5,973 bases of DNA from an uncultured Oscillospiraceae bacterium (GCA_910587505.1 CAJULD010000084.1:1-5973); one strand, 5' to 3'. Counted from the first letter of the stretch, positions 1-4,654 are shown. Translations and numbers: made by a program. Notes: generated by a model from the letters alone, not told the origin.

Positions 1-860
1 TGGGCTGCGCGCTGGCCATCGCCCCCTGCTTCAAGATGCGCTTCTGGAACATCGGGGCCGAGGGGCAGATCACCGCCGGGGCCATCGCGGCCAGCTACTT
101 CGCCCTCTTCTGGGCGGACCGGCTTCCCGCGCCGGCGCTGCTGGCGGTCATGGGACTGGCGGGAGCCGTGGCGGGAGGGATCTGGGCGCTGATCCCCGCC
201 TTCTTCAAGGCCCGGTGGAACACCAACGAGACGCTGTTTACCCTGATGATGAACTATATCGTTATCGGCGTGGTCCGCTGGCTTCAGGGCGGGCCCTGGG
301 AGGGCCGGAAGGGCAGTCAGATCATCCCCCAGTTCGCCAACGCGGCCTGTCTGCCCAAGGTGTGGGGGGTCCACTGCGGGTGGATCATCGTGCTGATTCT
401 GGTGGTGTTCATGTACGTATACATGAAGTACACCAAGCACGGCTATGAAATCGCCGTCATCGGCGACAGCGTCAATACCGCCCGGTACGCGGGAATGAAC
501 GTGGGATATATCATGATGCGGACCATGTTCCTCTCCGGGGCCATCAGCGGGATCGTGGGCTTCATCGTGGCCAGCGGGGCCAACAACACCCTGTACGACG
601 GTGTGGCGAACGGCGTGGGCTTCACCTCCATCACGGTGGCCTGGCTCAGCCAGCTCAACGCCTTTGCCATGGTGGCGATCTCCATGCTGCTGGCAGTGCT
701 GGAAAAGGGGGCGGAGACCCTCCAGACCCGTATGGCGGTGCCCACGTCCATTTCCGACATTATCACCGGAATATTGCTGTTTTGTATGCTGGGGTGCGAA
801 TTTTTCATCAACTACCGGCTGATTTTCCGGAAGCGGGAGCATAAGGAGGCGGCGAAATGA
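1..860 (+). CDS. ABC transporter permease, nucleoside/simple-sugar (BMP-type) importer, 5' truncated
   Basis: One of two membrane subunits of an ABC importer of the kind that works with a BMP-family lipoprotein and takes up nucleosides or related sugars. The reading frame is open from base 3 and enters from the left edge, so the ATG at 36 is internal: it sits just before the conserved FWNIGAEGQ signature, and family members carry a further N-terminal segment here. Hydrophobic segments follow at roughly 90-210, 230-290, 385-430, 515-575 and 640-710, with a last one near 755-815. The ATPase-coupling loop is visible as GDSVNTARYAGMNV near 465-505. The tail is basic (FRKREHKEAAK). The stop overlaps the next start as ATGA, indicating translational coupling. 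The family assignment is strong. The substrate is inferred from resemblance to NupP-type permeases; no binding protein is in view to confirm it. Confidence 0.93.
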   Translation, partial: GCALAIAPCFKMRFWNIGAEGQITAGAIAASYFALFWADRLPAPALLAVMGLAGAVAGGIWALIPAFFKARWNTNETLFTLMMNYIVIGVVRWLQGGPWEGRKGSQIIPQFANAACLPKVWGVHCGWIIVLILVVFMYVYMKYTKHGYEIAVIGDSVNTARYAGMNVGYIMMRTMFLSGAISGIVGFIVASGANNTLYDGVANGVGFTSITVAWLSQLNAFAMVAISMLLAVLEKGAETLQTRMAVPTSISDIITGILLFCMLGCEFFINYRLIFRKREHKEAAK

Positions 861-1852
861 ATGAATTTCTCAGTCTGCTGATTGCGCTGTGCGTTGCCGC
901 CATTACCTATGGCACGCCGCTGCTGTTCGGCACATTGGGCGAGATCCTGACGGAGAAGTCCGGCAGCCTGAATCTGGGCGTGGAGGGCATCATGTTCATG
1001 GGCGGCGCCATCGGGCTGGGCGGCGTATTCTACTTTGAGAAAGCGGCGGGCGCGGGGGCCAGCGGTTATGCGGCGGTGCTGGTGGGCATTGTGTGCGCAT
1101 TTCTGGCGGGGGCGCTGGCCTCGCTGATCTTCAGCTTCCTGACCATAACCCTGCGGGCGAACCAGAACGTGACGGGACTGGCTCTCTCCATTTTCGGCAC
1201 GGGCATCGGCCAGTTCATCGGCGAATACATGCGGGTGACTGAGGGGGGCTATATTTCCATCAGCAACCGTCTGGCGGGCTTTTTCCAGAACTCGCCCCTG
1301 CCCGGATTCCTCCGGAAGATTCCCCTGGTGGGGGAAATCCTCTTCGGCAACAGCATTTTCTTCTATCTGGGCATCCTGACGGCGGCGGCGATGTACTGGT
1401 ATCTGGGGCGGACCCGGTCGGGTCTGCATCTCCGCTCCGTGGGGGAGTCCCCGGCTACCGCCGACGCGGCGGGAATTAACGTGACCCGTTACAAATATCT
1501 GGCGGCGGTTATCGGCGGGGGCATATCCGCTATCGGCGGCATGGTGTACATCATGACCATCGCCGGGTGCGTGTGGAATCATGAGGGCCTCAGCGGCGAG
1601 GGCTGGCTGGCGGTGGCGCTGGTGATCTTCTGCCTGTGGCGGCCCCTGAGCGCGATCTGGGGCTCGGTGCTGTTCGGGGCGCTGATGATCCTGTACCTGC
1701 GGCTGGTGCTGCCGGTGATCCCCACTCAGCTGTATAAGATCCTGCCCTATGTGGTCACGGTGGTGGTGCTGATCGCCTCCAGCATGCGCAACAATAAGGA
1801 GAAGCAGCCCCCCGCCAGTCTGGGGCTGTCCTACTTCCGGGAGGACCGCTGA
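857..1852 (+). CDS. ABC transporter permease, nucleoside/simple-sugar (BMP-type) importer, second subunit
   Basis: The partner permease of the upstream gene, 331 residues and complete. The start is fixed by the ATGA overlap and an AAGGAGG site at 843-849, inside the upstream gene. The family hallmark GEILTEKSGSLNLGVEG is at residues 28-44, followed by several membrane helices (about 45-60, 71-98, 105-123, 167-183, 214-238, 250-285 and 295-310). The cytoplasmic coupling loop is at residues 195-209 (VGESPATADAAGINV) and should contact the ATPase. The charged C-terminal tail (about 311-331) is hydrophilic. The two permeases form the heterodimeric channel; this one resembles NupQ. It appears to be the last gene of its operon, as a 253-nt gap with an independent promoter follows. 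Family confidence is high; the substrate is inferred. Confidence 0.94.
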   Translation: MNEFLSLLIALCVAAITYGTPLLFGTLGEILTEKSGSLNLGVEGIMFMGGAIGLGGVFYFEKAAGAGASGYAAVLVGIVCAFLAGALASLIFSFLTITLRANQNVTGLALSIFGTGIGQFIGEYMRVTEGGYISISNRLAGFFQNSPLPGFLRKIPLVGEILFGNSIFFYLGILTAAAMYWYLGRTRSGLHLRSVGESPATADAAGINVTRYKYLAAVIGGGISAIGGMVYIMTIAGCVWNHEGLSGEGWLAVALVIFCLWRPLSAIWGSVLFGALMILYLRLVLPVIPTQLYKILPYVVTVVVLIASSMRNNKEKQPPASLGLSYFREDR

Positions 1853-2036
1853 TACTTTTTCCTGAAAAAGAATAGCAGGAACTTTGAGAACGCTCTTAAA
1901 ACTGCTGCGTTTCCCGGATTTCTGCGCGGGAACGATGCTGCATTTTTAGAAAAAAACGGCGGCTGAAGTAACCGGAGGGCCGGGGCCGCGGAGGCAGCGA
2001 CAGGAAAAATCTGTCCTTCCGGCAAAAAATTAAGAC
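1853..2036. other. Intergenic region after the permease operon; weak hairpins only
   Basis: No ORF with a ribosome binding site is visible. Directly after the permease stop lies an A+T-rich inverted repeat (CTTTTTC at 1855-1861, GAAAAAG at 1864-1870). Further on, TTCCCG at 1911-1916 pairs with CGGGAA at 1927-1932, and a run of five T follows only at 1943-1947, 11 nt beyond the stem. GACAG at 1999-2003 pairs with CTGTC at 2011-2015. None is a textbook terminator. The 1911-1947 structure is the best candidate for the end of the operon. Confidence 0.35.
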
Positions 2037-2065
2037 TGTACAAATCAGGCAAAAAATGGTATACT
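2037..2065 (+). promoter_or_regulatory. Vegetative promoter of hpf with extended -10
   Basis: The -35 box TGTACA (2037-2042, four of six against TTGACA) is followed by a 17-bp spacer and the -10 box TATACT (2060-2065, five of six). TGG at 2057-2059 gives an extended -10. Transcription should start near 2072, leaving a leader of about 34 nt before hpf. It is a housekeeping sigma-type site. No stress-sigma motif was recognised, although hpf is stress-regulated in many bacteria. Confidence 0.8.
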
Positions 2066-2088
2066 GAAGCTACCCACAAAGGAGAAGC

Positions 2089-2109
2089 ATGAAAGGAGCG
2101 ATCGTATGA
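2089..2109 (+). CDS. Possible six-codon leader ORF coupled to hpf
   Basis: ATG at 2089 opens a frame reading MKGAIV and stopping at TGA 2107-2109, which overlaps the hpf start as ATGA. It has its own AAAGGAG at 2078-2084, four nt before the ATG, which is short but usable. The hpf ribosome binding site, another AAAGGAG at 2092-2098, lies inside this small frame, so the two sites are exact copies 14 nt apart. Translation here would cover the hpf site and end on its start codon, allowing re-initiation. It could equally be a chance duplication of the ribosome binding site. Confidence 0.3.
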   Translation: MKGAIV

Positions 2110-2648
2110 AGTTCACATTTACCTGCAAAAAGGTGTCCCTCAACGATTCCATCAAGGAGTACGCGGAGAAGAAAATCTCCAGGCTGGACCGCTATTTTCG
2201 GGAGGATGCCAACGCACTTGTGACCTTCTCGGTGGAAAAGGGACACCGGTGTGTGGTGGAAATCACGATCCGTAGCGGCAGCACCCTCTTCCGCGCCCAG
2301 GAGGACTCCAGAGACGGCGATATGCGCGGCGCCATCGACGCGGCCTGCTCCACCATTGACCGCCAGATCCGCAAGAACAAGACCCGTCTGTCGAAACGGC
2401 TGCGCCAGGAGGCTCTGGTTCCCTCCGTGCCCGCGGAGTTCGACGTCAGCGAGGAGACCGAGTTCCAGGTGGTGCGCACCAAGCATGTAGCGGTGAAGCC
2501 CATGAGCGAGGACGAGGCCATTTTGCAGATGAACCTGCTGGATCACGATTTCTTTGTCTATCGCAATACCGACGATGTGATCTGCATCGTCTACCGCCGG
2601 AAGAGCGGCGGCTACGGCCTGCTGGAGACCGACGGTCTGGAGGAGTAA
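2106..2648 (+). CDS. hpf: Ribosome hibernation-promoting factor, long form (HPF/RaiA family)
   Basis: A cytoplasmic protein that binds the 30S decoding region and, in its long form, dimerises 70S ribosomes into inactive 100S particles in stationary phase. Its 180 residues match the long form rather than short HPF or YfiA. Residues 1-100 form the S30AE fold (MKFTFTCKKVSLNDSIKEYA, then KISRLDRYF). A linker spans about 100-120. Residues 122-176 are the C-terminal dimerisation domain, with RTKHVAVKPMSEDEAILQM, HDFFVYRN and the closing VYRRKSGGYGLLE. The start is set by AAAGGAG at 2092-2098, seven nt upstream. It is a single-gene unit: own promoter at 2037-2065 and terminator at 2760-2788. secA, a frequent downstream neighbour of long hpf in Firmicutes, is not present. 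The assignment is secure. Confidence 0.97.
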   Translation: MKFTFTCKKVSLNDSIKEYAEKKISRLDRYFREDANALVTFSVEKGHRCVVEITIRSGSTLFRAQEDSRDGDMRGAIDAACSTIDRQIRKNKTRLSKRLRQEALVPSVPAEFDVSEETEFQVVRTKHVAVKPMSEDEAILQMNLLDHDFFVYRNTDDVICIVYRRKSGGYGLLETDGLEE

Positions 2649-2694
2649 ACGCCTTAAAGCGACAAAGGTTCTCTGAAACCGGCAAAACTTCCTA

Positions 2695-2723
2695 TGGACA
2701 AGTGGTCCTGTTTCGTGTAGTAT
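2695..2723 (+). promoter_or_regulatory. Possible promoter between hpf and its terminator
   Basis: TGGACA (2695-2700, five of six against TTGACA), a 17-bp spacer and TAGTAT (2718-2723, four of six) lie after the hpf stop and before the terminator. An overlapping -10 alternative, TATAGT at 2721-2726, has a poorer 20-bp spacing. If used, it would give a transcript of only about 60 nt ending at 2788. It may be fortuitous. Confidence 0.3.
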
Positions 2724-2759
2724 AGTGTATGGAAGCTTTCCAATATCCCACCCGCCTGG

Positions 2760-2788
2760 GCCGCTGTCTTTGACAGCGGCTCCTTTTT
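2760..2788 (+). terminator. Rho-independent terminator downstream of hpf
   Basis: A perfect 9-bp stem (GCCGCTGTC at 2760-2768, GACAGCGGC at 2772-2780) with a TTT loop is followed by TCCTTTTTATT. The T-tract lies on the plus strand, matching hpf; read from the other strand the hairpin has no T-tract. It sits about 110 nt after the hpf stop. Confidence 0.88.
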
Positions 2789-2810
2789 ATTGCTTCAGCA
2801 GCGGCCCGGG

Positions 2811-2914
2811 AACCGCCCTTTATGCGGGTGAGGTTAAAGCTTAAGCAAAGAAACACCCAATCTGGTAAAATGGTGAGAGTTCAAGCCACCAAAAAAACAG
2901 AAGGGATGTTTCTT
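2811..2914. repeat. Nested, partly exclusive inverted repeats, unexplained
   Basis: AAGAAACACCC (2848-2858) is the reverse complement of GGGATGTTTCTT (2903-2914) apart from one extra A. A smaller pair, TGGTG (2871-2875) and CACCA (2887-2891), lies inside. Two competing pairings sit to the left: CCGC (2813-2816) with GCGG (2824-2827), and GGGTG (2826-2830) with CACCC (2854-2858). The last would exclude the long stem. No gene or T-tract is attached. It could be a decayed mobile-element end or MITE remnant, or a structured RNA; no terminal duplication was found. Confidence 0.35.
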
Positions 2915-3138
2915 ATAGCTTCCCTGGAGCCTGCCTGATATCTCTGCGTGTACGGACTGGCGCTCAGATTTTTTGCCTCATGCGCCGCCCTGCGGGCTGC
3001 TGCCGCTTTAGCCAGCCTTCGGCTGGCCCACGGCAAGGCGAAAAGCCGCCGCAATCTGACCGGCTGCAGGGATTTTCAGCGCAGTCAGGGCGGAAAATCA
3101 GCCGCCAGAGCCTGCGCGGGGAGATATTGTACAGGCTC
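2915..3138. other. G+C-rich non-coding spacer with serial hairpins
   Basis: No supported gene. Several inverted repeats stand in series: TCAGATT (2964-2970) with AATCTGA (3053-3059), enclosing a 7-bp hairpin GCCAGCC/GGCTGGC (3011-3027, TTC loop); GATTTTC (3071-3077) with GAAAATC (3093-3099); and GAGCCTG (3108-3114) with CAGGCTC (3132-3138), which abuts the stop of the minus-strand gene. None has a T-tract. The look is that of a dispersed intergenic repeat or structured spacer between convergent genes. That it recurs elsewhere in the genome is only a suspicion. Confidence 0.4.
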
Positions 3139-3423
3139 CTAAAAGACGCCCCGCCGCCGCTGCCGCTTATAGGGCGGACGCCGCTGCGCCGGTTTATCGA
3201 TCAGGATGATGTCGTCCCCGATCTGCTTGATGCACTCCCAGGGGATGTAGTATTCCTCCCCCCGGCCAAACAGACCAAAAAACCGGCAGGGCCCCGGCAC
3301 CACCAGCGCCGCCACCCGCCCCTCCGGCAGCAGCACTTCCACATCTCCTACATATCCAAGGCGGCAGCCGTCGCAGATATTGATTACCTCCTTGTACCGC
3401 AGCTCCACCATTCTGCATTGCAT
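3139..3423 (-). CDS. YlmC/YmxH-family PRC-barrel protein (sporulation-associated)
   Basis: A 94-residue soluble protein of the PRC-barrel YlmC/YmxH family, which is widespread in spore formers; its molecular role is not established. Visible family features are LRYKEVINICDG (residues 8-19), RLGYVGDVEV (21-30), the barrel core GRVAALVVPG (35-44), and EEYYIPWECIKQIGDDIILID (56-76). The tail, residues 80-91, is strongly basic (RRPPYKRQRRR). Cysteines lie at 3, 17, 20, 46 and 64. The start at 3423 has AGGGG at 3437-3433, nine nt upstream; a second Met at residue 5 would lack a good site. Length is usual for the family. It converges on hpf and has its own putative promoter at 3477-3448, which resembles a forespore site and fits the family label. 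Which paralogue it is (YlmC or YmxH) cannot be said. Confidence 0.92.
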   Translation of the reverse strand: MQCRMVELRYKEVINICDGCRLGYVGDVEVLLPEGRVAALVVPGPCRFFGLFGRGEEYYIPWECIKQIGDDIILIDKPAQRRPPYKRQRRRGVF

Positions 3424-3447
3424 AAGCCTTCACCCCTCTCGAAAGAA

Positions 3448-3477
3448 GAATATGCCGCCGGAAGAATGTCCTATTCG
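3448..3477 (-). promoter_or_regulatory. Candidate sigma-G-like (forespore) promoter of the YlmC/YmxH gene
   Basis: On the minus strand CGAATA (3477-3472) is followed by 17 nt and CATATTC (3454-3448). The Bacillus sigma-G consensus is roughly TGNATA, 17-18 nt, CATANTA, so agreement is five of six and six of seven. The predicted start near 3441 leaves just enough room for the ribosome binding site at 3437-3433. As a vegetative promoter it would be poor: the -10 would read CATATT and no TTGACA-like box is well placed. Confidence 0.42.
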
Positions 3478-3517
3478 CATACTTTCTTCTGCGAGAACAG
3501 GCTTTTTGACGCACAGA

Positions 3518-3549
3518 GCCGGCCCTTGCAGCTTCCTGCAAGGGCCGGC
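3518..3549 (-). terminator. Very stable 14-bp hairpin after the zinc-ribbon gene, probable terminator
   Basis: A perfect 14-bp stem, GCCGGCCCTTGCAG (3518-3531) with its complement at 3536-3549, closes a 4-nt loop. It lies 47 nt past the zinc-ribbon stop on the minus strand and before the promoter of the next gene, as expected of a terminator. Neither side has a clean T-tract: the minus strand continues TCTGTGCGTC and the plus strand CCTTCTGTTT. It may end transcription imperfectly, protect the 3' end of the mRNA, or be a repeat. Confidence 0.5.
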
Positions 3550-3596
3550 CCCTTCTGTTTACGGCCTGTACTCCGTCCTTACAGCCGGAGAATTTG

Positions 3597-3812
3597 TCAG
3601 GACCGGTGCACGACGGCGGCGCTGCGATAGCCGGACCAGTCCAGACATTGGCCGCAGCGGTCGCAAAAGTTCTGGTATTCCCGTTCCATGGTAACGCCGC
3701 ACTGCGGACAGACGGGATATGCGCCCTCCATACGGAATACCAGTACTGACGCAACGCGCATGGGCTGGCGGTAGCGTGCGGCGGCCTGTGAATCGGTATG
3801 GTTGCGTTTCAT
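3597..3812 (-). CDS. Small zinc-ribbon protein coupled to an XRE regulator
   Basis: A 71-residue protein with one clear zinc-binding knuckle pair: CPQCG (Cys35, Cys38) and CDRCG (Cys50, Cys53), with an extra Cys at 56. Between them lies VTMEREYQNF. The N-terminal 30 residues are basic and include AARYRQPMRVASVLVF, which may form a helix and strand. There is no signal peptide. The start ATG overlaps the stop of the upstream HTH gene as ATGA and has only a weak ribosome binding site, so it is probably translated by coupling. Met28 could be a later start but has no site of its own. The exact function is unknown. Zinc ribbons of this size bind nucleic acid or protein, and the neighbour suggests a regulatory partner, which is inference. 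Confidence 0.75.
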   Translation of the reverse strand: MKRNHTDSQAAARYRQPMRVASVLVFRMEGAYPVCPQCGVTMEREYQNFCDRCGQCLDWSGYRSAAVVHRS

Positions 3813-4153
3813 GCTTGTCCGCAGAGAAGCTGTACCATTTCCAGGAACAGCTCAGCGAAACGGAGCTGCTGCTCCTTCTCCATCCCGGCGACGTTCTGAA
3901 TGATGCTGAGAAGCGGCAGGACGCACTCTGTCTGCTCCAGTCCAAGCATGCCTGTCAGAAGGACCGTCGGATCGACGTCCAGTTTGCTGGCCAGATGCTC
4001 AATTGTCGCAATGCTTGGGTTTCCTTTCCCCTTGAGATATTCCTGCAGCATGGAGCGGGAAATCTCAAGCTCTTCTGAAAACTCAGTCAGGGACTTTTGC
4101 TTCATGTCCATCATCAGGCGAATCGACGCGGCCAGGTTTTCCTGAATACTGAT
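3809..4153 (-). CDS. XRE-family helix-turn-helix regulator with apparent non-canonical start
   Basis: A Cro/CI-type DNA-binding protein of about 114 residues if begun at ATC 4153. Residues 5-65 carry the five-helix HTH: QENLAASIRLMMDMKQKSL, then TEFSEELEISRSMLQEYLKG with the recognition helix around ISRSMLQEYLKG (31-42), then NPSIATIEHLASKL. The remaining 50 residues are a leucine- and glutamate-rich helix, probably for dimerisation. A strong AAAGGAGGG lies at 4168-4160, yet no in-frame ATG, GTG or TTG follows at proper distance. The ATC at 4153 is seven nt past GGAGG; ATT at 4147 is thirteen. Alternatives are ATG 4114, which would remove helix 1; TTG 4174, which lies before the binding site; or ATG 4264, upstream of a TATAAT. 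It overlaps the zinc-ribbon gene by ATGA. The regulator call is firm; the start is uncertain. Confidence 0.85.
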   Translation of the reverse strand: MSIQENLAASIRLMMDMKQKSLTEFSEELEISRSMLQEYLKGKGNPSIATIEHLASKLDVDPTVLLTGMLGLEQTECVLPLLSIIQNVAGMEKEQQLRFAELFLEMVQLLCGQA

Positions 4154-4175
4154 AGTGATCCCTCCTTTCGACAAA

Positions 4176-4181
4176 ATTATA
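4176..4181 (-). promoter_or_regulatory. Possible -10 element for the first XRE gene
   Basis: The minus strand reads TATAAT at 4181-4176, a perfect -10. No convincing -35 lies 16-18 bp upstream (the hexamer there reads TTCCTC), so it may need an activator or be chance. If used, transcription would begin near 4169, placing AAAGGAGGG (4168-4160) at the very 5' end of the message and ruling out the ATG at 4264 as a start. Confidence 0.4.
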
Positions 4182-4210
4182 CAGAAATCGACCGCGGAGA
4201 GGAATGCCGT

Positions 4211-4252
4211 TATATGGGCGCGGCGTACCGTTTTACCGGTATGGCCCATATA
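4211..4252. repeat. 42-bp interrupted palindrome between the two XRE genes
   Basis: TATATGGGC (4211-4219) and its complement GCCCATATA (4244-4252) form a perfect outer 9-bp stem. TACCG (4226-4230) and CGGTA (4237-4241) form an inner 5-bp stem with a 6-nt loop. There is no T-tract on either side. It lies 30 bp upstream of the TATAAT of the first XRE gene and just beyond the terminator of the second, so a regulator-binding operator is the likeliest role. It might instead be a back-up hairpin for termination. Confidence 0.45.
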
Positions 4253-4256
4253 TGAG

Positions 4257-4278
4257 AAAAGCACCCCTTACGGGGTGC
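4257..4278 (-). terminator. Rho-independent terminator overlapping the end of the second XRE gene
   Basis: Read on the minus strand, GCACCCC (4278-4272) and GGGGTGC (4267-4261) form a 7-bp stem around a GTAA loop, followed by TTTTCTC. The stop codon TAA (4270-4268) of the upstream regulator is in the loop, and the 5' arm encodes its last residues. Ribosomes ending translation would sit on the stem. Confidence 0.75.
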
Positions 4279-4525
4279 CCTCCGGGCCTATTCCTAACAG
4301 CCATAAAGCTGACACATTGAGGGCCTCGGCCAGCAGGGGCACCTCATAGTCCGGTACAACCCGCGCGCCGGACTCTATTCGACTGACCGCTTTCTGCGTA
4401 AGGGAATGACCCTCCAGCTGTATCCTGGCGGCCAGTTGTTCCTGAGAAAGCCCGGCCTGGACTCTGGCGGTGCGAACCCTCTCGCCGCAGGAGTTACAAG
4501 TTCCATCAATTGTCAGCAGCCGCAT
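4268..4525 (-). CDS. XRE-family helix-turn-helix regulator
   Basis: An 85-residue Cro/CI-type DNA-binding protein that is almost only the HTH domain. Helix 1 is GERVRTARVQAG (14-25), helix 2 SQEQLAARIQLEG (27-39), the recognition helix TQKAVSRIESG (43-53), and the last helices are PDYEVPLLAEALNVSALWLLG (59-79). The N-terminus has a CNSC pair at Cys10 and Cys13, which might bind metal but is only one half-site. The chosen start, ATG 4525, has GGAG at 4536-4533, seven nt upstream; GTG 4573 would add 16 residues with no visible site. The stop lies in the loop of the terminator at 4278-4257. It is divergent from the RluA-family gene and could act on the shared intergenic region, where a dyad sits at 4551-4570. 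Targets are unknown. Confidence 0.85.
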   Translation of the reverse strand: MRLLTIDGTCNSCGERVRTARVQAGLSQEQLAARIQLEGHSLTQKAVSRIESGARVVPDYEVPLLAEALNVSALWLLGIGPEGTP

Positions 4526-4550
4526 GTCAGCATCTCCATCCCAAAGATGA

Positions 4551-4570
4551 CTATTCTGATCTGACAATAG
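4551..4570. promoter_or_regulatory. Candidate operator dyad upstream of the second XRE gene
   Basis: CTATT (4551-4555) and AATAG (4566-4570) are inverted arms with a partly symmetric 10-bp centre; 14 of 20 positions agree with the reverse complement. It ends 26 bp before the regulator's ATG and has the size typical of a Cro/CI half-site pair. TGAC also recurs at 4548 and 4562. Autoregulation is inferred from position only, and I could not place a good promoter for this gene. Confidence 0.3.
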
Positions 4571-4654
4571 CACAGAAACAGCGACAAATTCATCCTTAAT
4601 ATGACTGAAATGATAAAAAAATCCGGACGGGCGGCGGCGGCCGGAAAACGGCGG

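Noticed and set aside
36..860. ATG at 36 as the true start of the first permease
   Set aside because: The frame is open to the left edge, and the conserved NIGAEGQ signature starts four residues after this Met, so the N-terminal region would be missing.
812..1582. 256-codon minus-strand open frame opposite the second permease
   Set aside because: Its residues are a histidine-, arginine- and glutamine-rich mirror of a membrane protein, with no domain. The plus-strand permease is unmistakable.
2866..2891. tRNA-like 3' end (TTCAAG followed by CCACCA)
   Set aside because: The bases around TTCAAG do not form a 5-bp T-stem with a 7-nt loop, and no acceptor, D or anticodon arm is present upstream.
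2826..2914. Riboswitch or T-box leader
   Set aside because: Competing stems are present, but no known aptamer core or T-box sequence is seen and no gene follows on the same strand.
2980..3630. 216-codon plus-strand frame across the spacer and YlmC/YmxH gene
   Set aside because: It has no ribosome binding site, is arginine/proline/histidine-rich, and runs antisense to a recognised protein and through a 14-bp hairpin.
3194..3754. 186-codon minus-strand frame overlapping both the YlmC/YmxH and zinc-ribbon genes
   Set aside because: It is out of frame with two better-supported genes, has no family resemblance, and would read through the hairpin at 3518-3549.
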